Below, piece after piece: positions 17,380 to 25,342 of a DNA stretch of 64,000 nucleotides. The DNA lies in NCBI RefSeq assembly GCF_900102625.1, contig NZ_FMZC01000003.1, positions 248,001 to 312,000 of the forward strand. Reading direction: 5' to 3'. The notes below the pieces were generated by a model. It was given only the letters and a program-made list of their open reading frames with translations. It was not told the DNA's origin and ran no database searches. Within the stretch, counting starts at the first letter, position 1, and every line of letters begins with the position of its first letter. Made by a program: the position numbers and the translations under genes. This stretch comes from Paracidovorax valerianellae. Its GTDB lineage: Bacteria > Pseudomonadota > Gammaproteobacteria > Burkholderiales > Burkholderiaceae_C.

Positions 17380-17591
17380 GCCGGATGCCTCGCAGTTCCT
17401 GAACCCAAGGGCGGGCCGCCGGGGCAGGCCGGATTGGTGCCATCCGGTGAATTGATTGTTCACGAAACGAAGTTTTTGATTTTTTCGCTTCTTTTTTCAT
17501 AGCAACAAACCTTTACGGGGCGTGCGCAGAGCCATAATTTTTCTTCAAGAGCCCATCCGCCCTGTCCTACGGGGCGGCGGGAACTACTCCC

Positions 17592-17618
17592 TTAGCACTC
17601 CCTCTTACTGAGTGCTAA
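17592..17618 (+). promoter_or_regulatory. CIRCE element (HrcA operator) before rpoH
   Basis: TTAGCACTC (17592-17600), a 9-base spacer, and GAGTGCTAA (17610-17618) match the CIRCE consensus at every position. It ends 31 bases before the likely rpoH start codon, the usual leader position for HrcA-controlled genes. HrcA binding is inferred from the sequence; hrcA itself is not in the window. Confidence 0.95.
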
Positions 17619-17649
17619 CATGAATGACATGGAAGAAAGGATCTCTGGA

Positions 17650-18591
17650 ATGACGCTTCAATCCGGCACCGCGGCGACTGCTCTGGCTCCCGCCAATCCT
17701 TGGGCGCTCATCCCCCCCTTGGGCAATCTGGACGCCTACATTTCGGCAGTCAACCGCCTTCCGCTGCTCACGGCGGAAGAAGAACGCACGTACGCACGGC
17801 AACTCAAGGAAAACAACGACGTGGATGCGGCAGGCCGCATGGTGATGTCGCACTTGCGCCTGGTCGTGTCCATCGCCCGCCAATACCTCGGTTACGGTCT
17901 GCCCCATGGTGACCTGATCCAGGAGGGCAACGTCGGCCTGATGAAGGCCGTCAAACGCTTCGACCCCGATCAGAACGTGCGCCTGGTGAGCTACGCCATG
18001 CACTGGATCAAGGCCGAGATTCATGAGTACATCCTCAAGAATTGGCGCATGGTCAAGGTGGCCACGACGAAGTCGCAGCGCAAGCTGTTCTTCAATCTGC
18101 GCTCGATGAAGCAGGGCTTCAAGGCCGATGCTGCGGCCGCCGATGCCGCCACCCACCGCGACACGCTGTCCGAGCGCGAGATCGATGCGGTGGCGCAGCA
18201 CCTCAACGTCAAGCGCGAAGAGGTGATCGAGATGGAAACCCGCCTGTCGGGCGGCGACGTGATGCTGGACCCTTCGCCCTCCGACGATGGCGAACAGGCT
18301 TACGGCCCCATCGCCTACCTGGCCGACGGTGCCCATGAGCCCACCGCCATGATCGAATCGCGCCAGCGCGATGTCCTCGCCACCGACGGCATCGCCACCG
18401 CGCTGTCGGGCCTGGACGAACGCAGCCGCCGCATCGTGGAAGAGCGCTGGCTGAAGGTCAACGACGACGGCTCGGGCGGCATGACGCTGCATGAGCTGGC
18501 GGCCGTGTATGGCGTCAGCGCCGAGCGCATCCGCCAGATCGAAGTGGCGGCCATGAAGAAGATGAAGAAGGCCCTGGTCGAATACGCCTGA
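17650..18591 (+). CDS. rpoH: heat-shock sigma factor RpoH (sigma-32)
   Basis: This alternative sigma factor directs RNA polymerase to heat-shock promoters. The 313-residue product has region 2 (GDLIQEGNVGLMKAVKRFDP), the sigma-32-specific RpoH box QRKLFFNLR, and region 4 with a helix-turn-helix ending RIRQIEVAAMKKMKK. ATG 17650 has AAAGGA eight bases upstream, so it is preferred over in-frame ATGs at 17620 and 17629, the first of which touches the CIRCE element. The layout implies repression by HrcA on top of whatever controls sigma-32 stability. A perfect terminator follows. Confidence 0.95.
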   Translation: MTLQSGTAATALAPANPWALIPPLGNLDAYISAVNRLPLLTAEEERTYARQLKENNDVDAAGRMVMSHLRLVVSIARQYLGYGLPHGDLIQEGNVGLMKAVKRFDPDQNVRLVSYAMHWIKAEIHEYILKNWRMVKVATTKSQRKLFFNLRSMKQGFKADAAAADAATHRDTLSEREIDAVAQHLNVKREEVIEMETRLSGGDVMLDPSPSDDGEQAYGPIAYLADGAHEPTAMIESRQRDVLATDGIATALSGLDERSRRIVEERWLKVNDDGSGGMTLHELAAVYGVSAERIRQIEVAAMKKMKKALVEYA

Positions 18592-18638
18592 CGAGCCGGC
18601 CGCCCGCCCCTTGCGGGATGGCGTGGCGATAATCACGA

Positions 18639-18670
18639 GCGCGCAATCCCGACGGATTGCGCGCTTTTTT
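18639..18670 (+). terminator. intrinsic terminator after rpoH
   Basis: GCGCGCAATCC (18639-18649) pairs perfectly with GGATTGCGCGC (18654-18664) across a 4-base loop, followed by TTTTTT. Confidence 0.95.
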
Positions 18671-18718
18671 GTTGGTGCGCCGGGCCCCGGCGTTCTTCGA
18701 TCCCAAGGACACGATCCC

Positions 18719-19747
18719 ATGACTTCTGCCGCCCTCCACCGCCGTACCTTCATGGTGGCCCTGTCGCTCGCTGGCGCCCTCGGCATCGGCACAGGCACCG
18801 CCTCGGCCCAGCCGGCAGCCGGCGCGCAGGCCACGCCGGGATGGCCGAGCAAGCCGCTGCGCATCATCGTGGGCTTTCCGCCCGGCTCCTCGCCCGACCT
18901 GACGGCGCGCACGTTCTCCGAGCCGCTGGCCCAGGCGCTGGGGCATCCTGTGATCGTGGAAAACAAGGTGGGCGCGGGCGGCAACATCGGCGCCGACGCG
19001 GTGGCCAAGGCCACGGACGGCCACACCATCGGCCTGTTCATCAACGGCAACCTCACGATCGCCAAGCTGCTCAACCCGGCCGTGCCATACGACCCCAAAA
19101 AGGATCTGGCACCGCTGAGTCTCATCGGCACCTCGCCCCTGGTGCTGACGGCACCGGCATCGCAGCCCGACGTGCCCGCCCATGCCGATGCCCGCGCGTT
19201 CCTCGACGCGGCCCGGAAGGCCGGAAACCGCTGGAGCTACGGCACGCCCGGCGTGGGAACGGTCGGGCACCTGGGCACGGAGCTGCTCAAGGCGCGCGCC
19301 GGCATCGCGCCGGTGCACGTGCCCTACCCCGGCTATCCGCAGGTGGCCACGGGCATGCTGGGCGGGCAGTTGCAGATGGCACTGCTGCCACCGGCGCTCG
19401 CCCTGTCGCAGGAACGCACGGGCAAGCTGCGCCTCATCGGCGTCACCTCGGCCGGGCGCAGCACGCTGGTGCCCGGCGTGCCCAGCCTGGCGGAAGCCGG
19501 CGTGACCGACCTGAACCTGGAGATCTGGAACGCTTTCGCGGCCCCGGCCACGATGCCCGCAGCGGTGCAGGCCCGGCTGTCCGCGCTGATCGCCGAGATC
19601 GCCCGCAGCCCCGACATCCGCGCCAAGCTCTTCCAGCAGGGCTGGCAGGTGGCCGGCACCTCGGCGCAAGGTCTGACCAACCGCATCCAGGCCGACACCG
19701 CGCTCATGGAGCGCGTCATCCGCACGCAGGGCATTCGCGCGGACTGA
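18719..19747 (+). CDS. Bug-family tripartite tricarboxylate transporter receptor
   Basis: The 342-residue periplasmic binding protein has a Tat-like signal (HRRTFMVALSLAG, cleavage near TASAQ) and the Bug fold: the PLRIIVGFPPGSSPDLTAR loop, GAGGNIGADAVAKA, the VPYPGYPQVATGMLGGQLQM segment, and the closing PGVPSLAEAG. Bug proteins bind carboxylates or other small anions for TctAB-type transporters. No tctA or tctB is nearby, so it is an orphan receptor, as is common in Comamonadaceae and Bordetella. The ligand is unknown. AAGGA precedes the ATG. Confidence 0.9.
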   Translation: MTSAALHRRTFMVALSLAGALGIGTGTASAQPAAGAQATPGWPSKPLRIIVGFPPGSSPDLTARTFSEPLAQALGHPVIVENKVGAGGNIGADAVAKATDGHTIGLFINGNLTIAKLLNPAVPYDPKKDLAPLSLIGTSPLVLTAPASQPDVPAHADARAFLDAARKAGNRWSYGTPGVGTVGHLGTELLKARAGIAPVHVPYPGYPQVATGMLGGQLQMALLPPALALSQERTGKLRLIGVTSAGRSTLVPGVPSLAEAGVTDLNLEIWNAFAAPATMPAAVQARLSALIAEIARSPDIRAKLFQQGWQVAGTSAQGLTNRIQADTALMERVIRTQGIRAD

Positions 19748-19804
19748 TCCGGCGGTTGGGTCTTAGCGGAAAAGGGCTCACCAAGGCGGGCCCTTCCACC
19801 GATG

Positions 19805-19818
19805 TTGATGCAGATCAT
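19805..19818 (+). promoter_or_regulatory. FNR/Anr-type box
   Basis: TTGAT-GCAG-ATCAT (19805-19818) matches TTGAT-N4-ATCAA with one mismatch. It lies 56 bases upstream of the Rossmann-protein gene and about 0.5 kb from a gene for an FNR-like regulator. Confidence 0.6.
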
Positions 19819-19873
19819 GCCCGGCCAGGCACGGGGCCGGCAGACTGGCGCCTTCCTGACCACAAGGCATGCC

Positions 19874-20254
19874 ATGCAGCCCTTTCGCATCGTCGTCATC
19901 GGCGCCGGCCACACCGGCACTCCCCTGCTCCAGCAACTGCTGGCAGCGCCGTTCGTCACCGTGCTGGGCGTCGCGGACCTGGACCTTTCGCTGCCCGGCA
20001 TCGCGCTGGCGCGCAGCCGAGGCGTTCCGGTGACGACCCGCTTCACCGACCTGTTGACCGAGCACGGCAACGCCGTGGACATCGTCATCGACGTGACGGG
20101 CGAGCCGGCCGTGCGCGAAGCGCTGCGCCGACACATGGTGGCCGCGGGCAATCAGCAAACGGTCATCCTGCACGAGAGGATCGCCCTGTTGATGATGTCG
20201 CTGTCGGCAGGCCATCGCATCGAGGGCCGGCACGGCGAGGTGGCCTACGCCTGA
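19874..20254 (+). CDS. short Rossmann-fold NAD(P)-binding protein
   Basis: The 126-residue protein is essentially one nucleotide-binding half-domain. It has a beta strand and glycine loop (RIVVIGAGHTGTPLLQQL, residues about 5-22), an acidic strand end (VADLDL), and the DIVIDVTG segment typical of Gfo/Idh or homoserine dehydrogenase N-domains. No catalytic domain follows, so it may sense NAD(P) or work with a partner. An FNR-like box lies 56 bases upstream and an FNR-like regulator gene lies downstream, suggesting oxygen-responsive expression. I do not recognise a specific function. The ATG at 19874 begins just before the first beta strand; an upstream in-frame extension to 19802 runs over the FNR box. 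Confidence 0.7.
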   Translation: MQPFRIVVIGAGHTGTPLLQQLLAAPFVTVLGVADLDLSLPGIALARSRGVPVTTRFTDLLTEHGNAVDIVIDVTGEPAVREALRRHMVAAGNQQTVILHERIALLMMSLSAGHRIEGRHGEVAYA

Positions 20255-20296
20255 GACGCAGGCCAGTTGCCACGCCTTGCATGCATCCATATCGGG

Positions 20297-20353
20297 TTGC
20301 TATGATTTTCATAGCTATACACCCTAGTGGATATTGCGCCAGAGCCCATTTTT
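20297..20353 (+). repeat. dispersed short repeat, copy E
   Basis: TTGCTATGA-TTTTC-ATAGCTA hairpin arm, then ACCCTAGTGG, then GCGCCAGAGCCC and ATTTTT. It has the same layout as copies A, B and C read on their minus strand. It fills the leader of the FNR-like regulator gene and ends at that gene's ATG (20354). Confidence 0.8.
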
Positions 20354-21196
20354 ATGCACACCCTTAGATCGGCCATGGACAGTCCGTTCAGCGCAGTGAG
20401 CGCCGCTGCGCCGTGCCAGTCCTGTGCCTGCCGGTCGCACTGCCTGCTCGGCAGGGCGCCCCGGGAGGTGCAATGGGATTGCGGCCTGGTGGAGCGGCGG
20501 TTTCGCAAGGGAGAGCGGTTGACGGCTCAGGGCCAGGCGGCGCCTGTCCTGCAGATCGTCAAGGTCGGCACGGTGCTGCTGCACCGCCGCGGCGCCGAGG
20601 GGCAGGACTTGCCGGTGGGCATGGCCGGCTGCGGCCAGGCCCTGGGCACGACGGCACTGTTCGCGGCGCCCGCGGAGCTGTCCGCTACCGCCGTGTCCGA
20701 TGGCAGGCTGTGCGAGATGCCGGTCGCCGCGCTGGCCGTCCGGCACGGTGGCCCGGCCGTGGCGGGTTGGCTCGAAGCGCTGTCGCGAGAGCACGCCAGA
20801 ACTCAGGCGCAACTGGCCGACTGGTCCCGGCTGCTACGGGTTCGTGGGGCCACGGCCCGGCTCGCTGGCGCCCTGCTATTGCTGGCCGACTTGCAGCGCA
20901 GTTCCCTCGTGCGCCTGCCGACCCAGGCCCTGCTGGCATCTTTGCTGGCCACCACGCGCGAAACGGTGGCGCGGGGGCTGGCACACATCGAGGGTGCGGG
21001 CGGGTTGGTCCGGCAGGACCGGTGGCACTGCGCCATCGCCAGGCCGCGCCTTGAAGCGCTGGCTCAAGGGGCCGCCGGTGGGCCGGTGGCGGAAATGCAG
21101 GCAGTACGCCCGGCCGGCGTGGGTGCTGCGCTGGCTCAGCCTTCGTTCAGCAGGGCCTGCACATCGGCTGCCAGCGCCTGCGCGCCGCTGCCGTAG
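20354..21196 (+). CDS. FNR-like Crp-family regulator with four cluster cysteines
   Basis: The 280-residue protein has an N-terminal cysteine cluster C21-x2-C24-x5-C30 (with an extra C26) and a fourth cysteine C120 in RLCEMP. These match FNR C20, C23, C29 and C122 in position and spacing, so an oxygen-labile [4Fe-4S] cluster is likely. A cyclic-nucleotide-like beta barrel (about 45-130), a dimer helix and a C-terminal helix-turn-helix (ATTRETVARGL; Glu and Arg as in the FNR ETISR helix, Ser replaced by Ala) follow. The start could also be ATG 20375. The 3' end overlaps the convergent SCO1 gene by 61 bases, and the C-terminal tail is longer than usual. Confidence 0.85.
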   Translation: MHTLRSAMDSPFSAVSAAAPCQSCACRSHCLLGRAPREVQWDCGLVERRFRKGERLTAQGQAAPVLQIVKVGTVLLHRRGAEGQDLPVGMAGCGQALGTTALFAAPAELSATAVSDGRLCEMPVAALAVRHGGPAVAGWLEALSREHARTQAQLADWSRLLRVRGATARLAGALLLLADLQRSSLVRLPTQALLASLLATTRETVARGLAHIEGAGGLVRQDRWHCAIARPRLEALAQGAAGGPVAEMQAVRPAGVGAALAQPSFSRACTSAASACAPLP

Positions 21197-21744
21197 CGGT
21201 TGTACACGCGCAGACGGCCGGCGGGGTCGTACACATAGCTGCCGGCCGAGTGGTCCATGGTGTAGCTCGTGGGCGTCTTGCCGTCGACCTTCTTGTAGTA
21301 GATCTTGAAGTCCTTGGCGACGGCGGCCAGTTGCTCGGGGCTGCCGCGCAAAGCGAGGAAGGTCGGATCGAAGTTGGCCATGTAGGCCTTCAGCACTTCG
21401 GGCGTATCCCGCTCGGGGTCCACGGTCACGAAGATGCCCTGGAGCCGGTCGCCGTCCTTGCCGAGGGAGCGCTTGACCTCCGCCAGTTCCACCATGGACG
21501 TGGGGCACACGTCGGGGCACTGCGTGTAGCCGAAGAACACGACCACGACCTTGCCGGCGAAGTCCTTGAGGTGGCGCTGCTGGCCGTTGTGGTCCGGCAG
21601 GGGCAGGTCCTTGGCGTAGTCGGCCCCGGTGATGTCCACGCCCCGGAACTCGGGGCCCTTCTTGGAGCAAGCGGCCAAAATGCCTGCAGCGCTTACCAGC
21701 AAAGCGCTTCCAGCTATTCTTTTAAGAGCATTCCGTTTGTTCAT
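21136..21744 (-). CDS. SCO1/SenC copper chaperone lipoprotein
   Basis: The 202-residue lipoprotein (lipobox LAAC, C26) has a thioredoxin fold. The copper ligands are CPDVC (C76, C80) and the distal H165 in MDHSAGSY. SCO proteins deliver copper or reduce cysteines for assembly of the CuA site of cytochrome oxidase subunit II. It is the last gene of the oxidase assembly run SURF1-SCO-like-ctaA-ctaB-SCO1, five bases after ctaB. Its signal-peptide codons (AGA, ATA, GTA, AGC, GCT) are AT-richer than the rest and resemble the tail of the local dispersed repeat. Confidence 0.93.
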   Translation of the reverse strand: MNKRNALKRIAGSALLVSAAGILAACSKKGPEFRGVDITGADYAKDLPLPDHNGQQRHLKDFAGKVVVVFFGYTQCPDVCPTSMVELAEVKRSLGKDGDRLQGIFVTVDPERDTPEVLKAYMANFDPTFLALRGSPEQLAAVAKDFKIYYKKVDGKTPTSYTMDHSAGSYVYDPAGRLRVYNRYGSGAQALAADVQALLNEG

Positions 21745-21749
21745 GGCGA

Positions 21750-22661
21750 TCACAGCACGTAGTGGTCCACCAGCAGCGCGGCAAAAAGCAGGCTCAGGTG
21801 GATGAGGGAAAAGCGGAAGGTCTTGCGGGCGAGCGCGTCCGAATAGTTGCGCCACAGCCGGAATCCATAAGCGCAAAAGCCTGCGCTCAGCACCACGGCC
21901 GCCGCGAGGTAGATCCACGAACTCATGCCGTACACGAAAGGCATGAGGCAGCCGGCGAACAGGATCAGCGTGTACAGAAACACCTGCAGCCGCGTGAATT
22001 CGTTGCCATGCGTGACGGGCAGCATGGGCAGGCCCGACTTTCGGTAGTCCTCCACCCGGTAGAGCGCCAGGGCCCAGAAGTGCGGCGGCGTCCACAGGAA
22101 GATGATGAGGAACAGGATGAGCGCTTCCGGCGCCACGTCGCCCGTCATCGACGACCAGCCGAGCACCGGCGGCATGGCGCCCGATGCACCGCCGATCACG
22201 ATGTTCTGTGGCGTGAGCGGCTTCAGGATCACCGTGTACACCACCGCGTAGCCCACGAAGGTGGCGAAGGTCAGCCACATGGTGAGCGGGTTGACCCACA
22301 GGTAGAGCACCACCGATCCGGCAGCGCACAGGAGCGCCGAGAACAGCAGCGTCTGCGTGTTCGACAGCTCGCCCTTGGCCGTGGGCCGCCAGGCGGTGCG
22401 CTTCATCTTGGCGTCGATGCCCTGCTCCACGATGCAGTTGAACGCCGCTGCCGCGCCGGCCACGAGCCAGATGCCCGCGCAGGCCACCGCCATGTGCGCC
22501 CACTGCGCGCCGCTGGGCATGCCGGGCACGGCCAGCACCATGCCGATGAACGCGCAGAACACGATGAGCTGGACCACCCGGGGCTTGGTCAGCGCATAGA
22601 ACTGCGCCACGCGGGACGGCATCGAGTAATGGGGGGCGGCGGGGGCGGGGGCAGCGCTCAT
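21750..22661 (-). CDS. ctaB: protoheme IX farnesyltransferase (heme O synthase)
   Basis: This inner-membrane enzyme adds a farnesyl group to heme b, giving heme O, the precursor of heme A. The 303-residue protein has about eight membrane helices. It carries the prenyl-diphosphate motif [15 protein letters not shown] (Asp-rich, residues about 82-96), plus LKPLTPQN and the [11 protein letters not shown] loop. Its ATG overlaps the stop of ctaA by four bases. Together with ctaA it supplies heme A for the oxidase encoded just upstream. Confidence 0.96.
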   Translation of the reverse strand: MSAAPAPAAPHYSMPSRVAQFYALTKPRVVQLIVFCAFIGMVLAVPGMPSGAQWAHMAVACAGIWLVAGAAAAFNCIVEQGIDAKMKRTAWRPTAKGELSNTQTLLFSALLCAAGSVVLYLWVNPLTMWLTFATFVGYAVVYTVILKPLTPQNIVIGGASGAMPPVLGWSSMTGDVAPEALILFLIIFLWTPPHFWALALYRVEDYRKSGLPMLPVTHGNEFTRLQVFLYTLILFAGCLMPFVYGMSSWIYLAAAVVLSAGFCAYGFRLWRNYSDALARKTFRFSLIHLSLLFAALLVDHYVL

Positions 22662-23863
22662 GCGGAGATTCTCGTTGCGCCCTGGGGCGCGGTTGTCGTG
22701 GCGCCGGCAGCGGCGGCCGAAGGGTGCGTCGCGCCCACCGCGCGGCTCGCGGCCAACGCCCAGGTGAGCACCACGACCAGGGCGGCAGCGCCACCGGTGT
22801 GCAGCACGGCGGCGACCAGCGGCCAATCCAGCACCACGTTGGACAGCCCGGTGGCGAACTGCATGAGCGCCAGCCCGGCCAGCCAGCGCGCCTGGGCCGG
22901 CAACTGCCCGGCGCGGTGCAGGCGCCAGGCCAGCAACCCGAGCGCCAGCAGCACCGCATATGCGGCGAGCCGGTGGGCATAGTGGATGGCCGTGAGGCCT
23001 GCGAAAGTGATGTGGCTGCCGTCCTGCAGCAGGCCCAGCGGCCGCCAGATCTGAAAGCCCTGGCCAAACGCCATGTCGGGCCACCAACTGCCCTGGCAGG
23101 TGGGGAACGTGGTGCAGGCGAGCACCGCGTAATTCGTGCTCACCCAGCCCCCCAGAACGATCTGCACCGCCAGCAGCACCGTGGTGCCTGCCAGCAGTCC
23201 GCGCAACCCTCGGCTCAACGACACGGGCGGCGTGCCGCGTGCAGCGTGGGTCTCGCGCACGGCCTGCACGCACAGCAGCGCCAGCAGCACCAGCCCACCG
23301 ATCAGGTGCAGCGTGACGATGGCGGGAAACAGCTTCATGGTCACCGTGAGCGCGCCGAACGCGCCCTGCAGGCACACCCACACCAGCGTGGCCGTGGGCC
23401 ACCATGGGCTCATGGCGGGCGCGGGGCCCTGATGCCGGTGGGCGCGAGACCGCTGCCACCAGCCGCCCACGGTCAGCGCAATGATGAGCATGCCCACGCC
23501 GCTGGCCAGGTAGCGGTGAATCATCTCTACCCACGCCTTGCCGTGCGTGACCGGGCCGGTCGGCATGGCCTGCTGGGCGGCCGAGATTTCAGCGTGCGCG
23601 CCCAGCGGGCTGGCGTTGCCGTAACAACCCGGCCAGTCGGGGCAGCCCAGGCCCGAATCGGTGAGGCGGGTGAACGCGCCGAACAGCACCAGATCGAAGG
23701 TGAGAAACAGCGTGAGCACGGTAAGCGCCTGCAGCCGCCTTACGCGCGAGGTGCCGCGGTTGCGCAGCCACACCCAGGCCAGCGGCCCGAGCGCGATCAC
23801 CGCCCCCAGCAGCGCCATGCGGGCGAGTGGGGCGAGGTCGTACAGCGGCTGTGCGTCCGGCAT
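22658..23863 (-). CDS. ctaA: heme A synthase (COX15/CtaA)
   Basis: This inner-membrane enzyme oxidises the C8 methyl of heme O to give heme A. The 401-residue protein has about eight membrane helices with the conserved histidines of two pseudo-repeats (for example [32 protein letters not shown]) and the cysteine pairs [11 protein letters not shown] and CTTFPTC typical of the long proteobacterial form. The ATG shares one base with the stop of the upstream gene (TGATG) and its stop overlaps ctaB, so the three genes are translationally coupled. Confidence 0.95.
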   Translation of the reverse strand: MPDAQPLYDLAPLARMALLGAVIALGPLAWVWLRNRGTSRVRRLQALTVLTLFLTFDLVLFGAFTRLTDSGLGCPDWPGCYGNASPLGAHAEISAAQQAMPTGPVTHGKAWVEMIHRYLASGVGMLIIALTVGGWWQRSRAHRHQGPAPAMSPWWPTATLVWVCLQGAFGALTVTMKLFPAIVTLHLIGGLVLLALLCVQAVRETHAARGTPPVSLSRGLRGLLAGTTVLLAVQIVLGGWVSTNYAVLACTTFPTCQGSWWPDMAFGQGFQIWRPLGLLQDGSHITFAGLTAIHYAHRLAAYAVLLALGLLAWRLHRAGQLPAQARWLAGLALMQFATGLSNVVLDWPLVAAVLHTGGAAALVVVLTWALAASRAVGATHPSAAAAGATTTAPQGATRISA

Positions 23864-24615
23864 CACGGCGTTCCCGACGAGCGGCCGGGCTGGTCCCACG
23901 AGGCCGAGGCCCGCATCAGCCGCTCCAGGTCGCGCTTGGCCTTGGCGGCACCGGCCGCGTCCAGGCTGGCGGGGAAACGCATCATCCAACGGCCCATGGG
24001 ATCGACCACGTAAAGGTGATCGCTGATCGCATGGCCCGCCGCCGGGGCGAGCCAGCCGGCGAGCGCTTGCGCATCCACGCGCAACACCTGGGCTTTCTGC
24101 AGGCCGGGCTGGATTTCGGGCGGCGGCGCGGCGGCATCGGTCACGAGCCAGACCCAGTCGAGGCGGTCCTTGTCCTTGCCCAGGCTTTCGCGCAGTTGGC
24201 GTTGCAGGTAAAGATGGTTCTGGCAGGCCGCCGCGCAGGCGCCGGGCGCCACGCTCACCAGCAGCCACTGGCCCTGCAACTGGTCGAGCTTGCCGGTAGT
24301 ACCGTCCAGGGCCGTCGCCGGCATGGCGGCGGGCATGGCGCGCTGCGGATCGATCAGTTCGCCGAAATTGCGGCGCCCTTCGGGCCGCAGCACGTAGTAA
24401 GTGAAGTACGAGGCCACCACCGGCGCCGCGCACACCAACAGCACACCCAGCATCTTCCAGCGTCCCTGGCGGGACTGCTGCACGGCGGCCATGGCGCCGC
24501 CTGCGGCAGGCAGGCTGTGCACCGTGAGGCCCAGCGGATGGGCACCCTCGGGCGCGTCAGGCGGCTGGCTGGCGGCGTGGGCGAAAGAAGCGTCGGATGA
24601 TTTGGAACCAGACAT
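23863..24615 (-). CDS. divergent SCO-like membrane protein of the oxidase operon
   Basis: The 250-residue protein has a soluble N-tail, one membrane helix (about 55-76) and an outside domain. Family members are usually annotated only as cytochrome oxidase-associated membrane protein. The outside domain resembles the SCO1 of this locus: a CAAAC pair (C127, C131) sits where SCO has CPDVC, followed by a helix and DKDRLDWVWLVTD (SCO: DGDRLQGIFVTVD). A histidine (H200) lies just before YVVDPMGRW (SCO: YVYDPAGRL). It is thus probably a thioredoxin-fold copper or thiol chaperone. It overlaps SURF1 by 59 bases and ctaA by one base. The start is uncertain: an internal Met42 is an alternative. Confidence 0.72.
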   Translation of the reverse strand: MSGSKSSDASFAHAASQPPDAPEGAHPLGLTVHSLPAAGGAMAAVQQSRQGRWKMLGVLLVCAAPVVASYFTYYVLRPEGRRNFGELIDPQRAMPAAMPATALDGTTGKLDQLQGQWLLVSVAPGACAAACQNHLYLQRQLRESLGKDKDRLDWVWLVTDAAAPPPEIQPGLQKAQVLRVDAQALAGWLAPAAGHAISDHLYVVDPMGRWMMRFPASLDAAGAAKAKRDLERLMRASASWDQPGRSSGTP

Positions 24616-25327
24616 AGAGGATTGCCACCAGGCCGCAAAGCCCGAACCATTGGAAGGCGTAGCCGTAGTGTTTTTCGACCCCGGCGTCGATGACGGGCCA
24701 GTCGCGCTGCAACCCGTCGCCCGCGGCCCCGGTCTGCAGCACCGTGAGCGGTGCCAGCGCCAGACGGGTCTCGCCGCGATAGGCCGCAAGGTCTAGATTT
24801 TGCCGGATGCGGGAAGACCCCTCGGCACTGCCGGTAGGACCGATTTCATACAGCCGCGACGGCGGTGCCGCGATGCGCCCGGGCACTTCGACCTCGCCTG
24901 TCGGCGTGGCGATTTCGGGCAGTTGCGTCCGGTCCTGGAAATTGCGCGGCACCCAGCCGCGCTGCACCAGCACGGCCGTGGCGCTGCCCTGCAGTTGCAG
25001 GGGCGTGAGCACGAAAAAGCCGGGTCGGCCCTGCATCTGCCGGTTGTCCAGAAACACCGTGTGCTCGGGCAGCCAGCGGCCGCGCAGCACCACGCGGCGG
25101 TGCACCAGCGGATCGTCCGCGCCAGTGTTCGCCGGCAGCGCGGCCAGGGTGGAGCCTTCCAGCGGCGGGCGGGCCGTGCGCTCGTCGATGGCGGCCTGCA
25201 AGGCTTCTTTCTGCGCGGCGCGGGACAACTGCCAGCGCCCGAGCGACGCCGTCGCTGCCATGGCCAGCACTGCAGCGAGGCTGACCAGCCAGAATCGCCA
25301 GCCGAGTGGGCTTCTTGCCAATGTCAC
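24557..25327 (-). CDS. SURF1 family cytochrome oxidase biogenesis protein
   Basis: The 256-residue protein has the SURF1 layout: an N-terminal membrane helix (about 10-30, followed by LGRWQLSRAAQKEAL), an external domain with RGWVPRNFQDRTQLPE and PGRIAAPPSRL, and a C-terminal helix (YAFQWFGLCGLVAILYVWF). SURF1 takes part in inserting heme A into subunit I. The most plausible start is GTG 25327, which leaves only 15 bases to the divergent DUF2909 gene; the ribosome binding site is weak. Its 3' end overlaps the SCO-like gene by 59 bases. Confidence 0.9.
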   Translation of the reverse strand: MTLARSPLGWRFWLVSLAAVLAMAATASLGRWQLSRAAQKEALQAAIDERTARPPLEGSTLAALPANTGADDPLVHRRVVLRGRWLPEHTVFLDNRQMQGRPGFFVLTPLQLQGSATAVLVQRGWVPRNFQDRTQLPEIATPTGEVEVPGRIAAPPSRLYEIGPTGSAEGSSRIRQNLDLAAYRGETRLALAPLTVLQTGAAGDGLQRDWPVIDAGVEKHYGYAFQWFGLCGLVAILYVWFQIIRRFFRPRRQPAA

Positions 25328-25342
25328 GGGATAATGCGCTCC

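Noticed and set aside
17512-17538. TTTACG and CATAAT as an rpoH promoter
   Set aside because: A 15-base spacer and a weak -35 box make it unconvincing; the true promoter upstream of the CIRCE element could not be placed.
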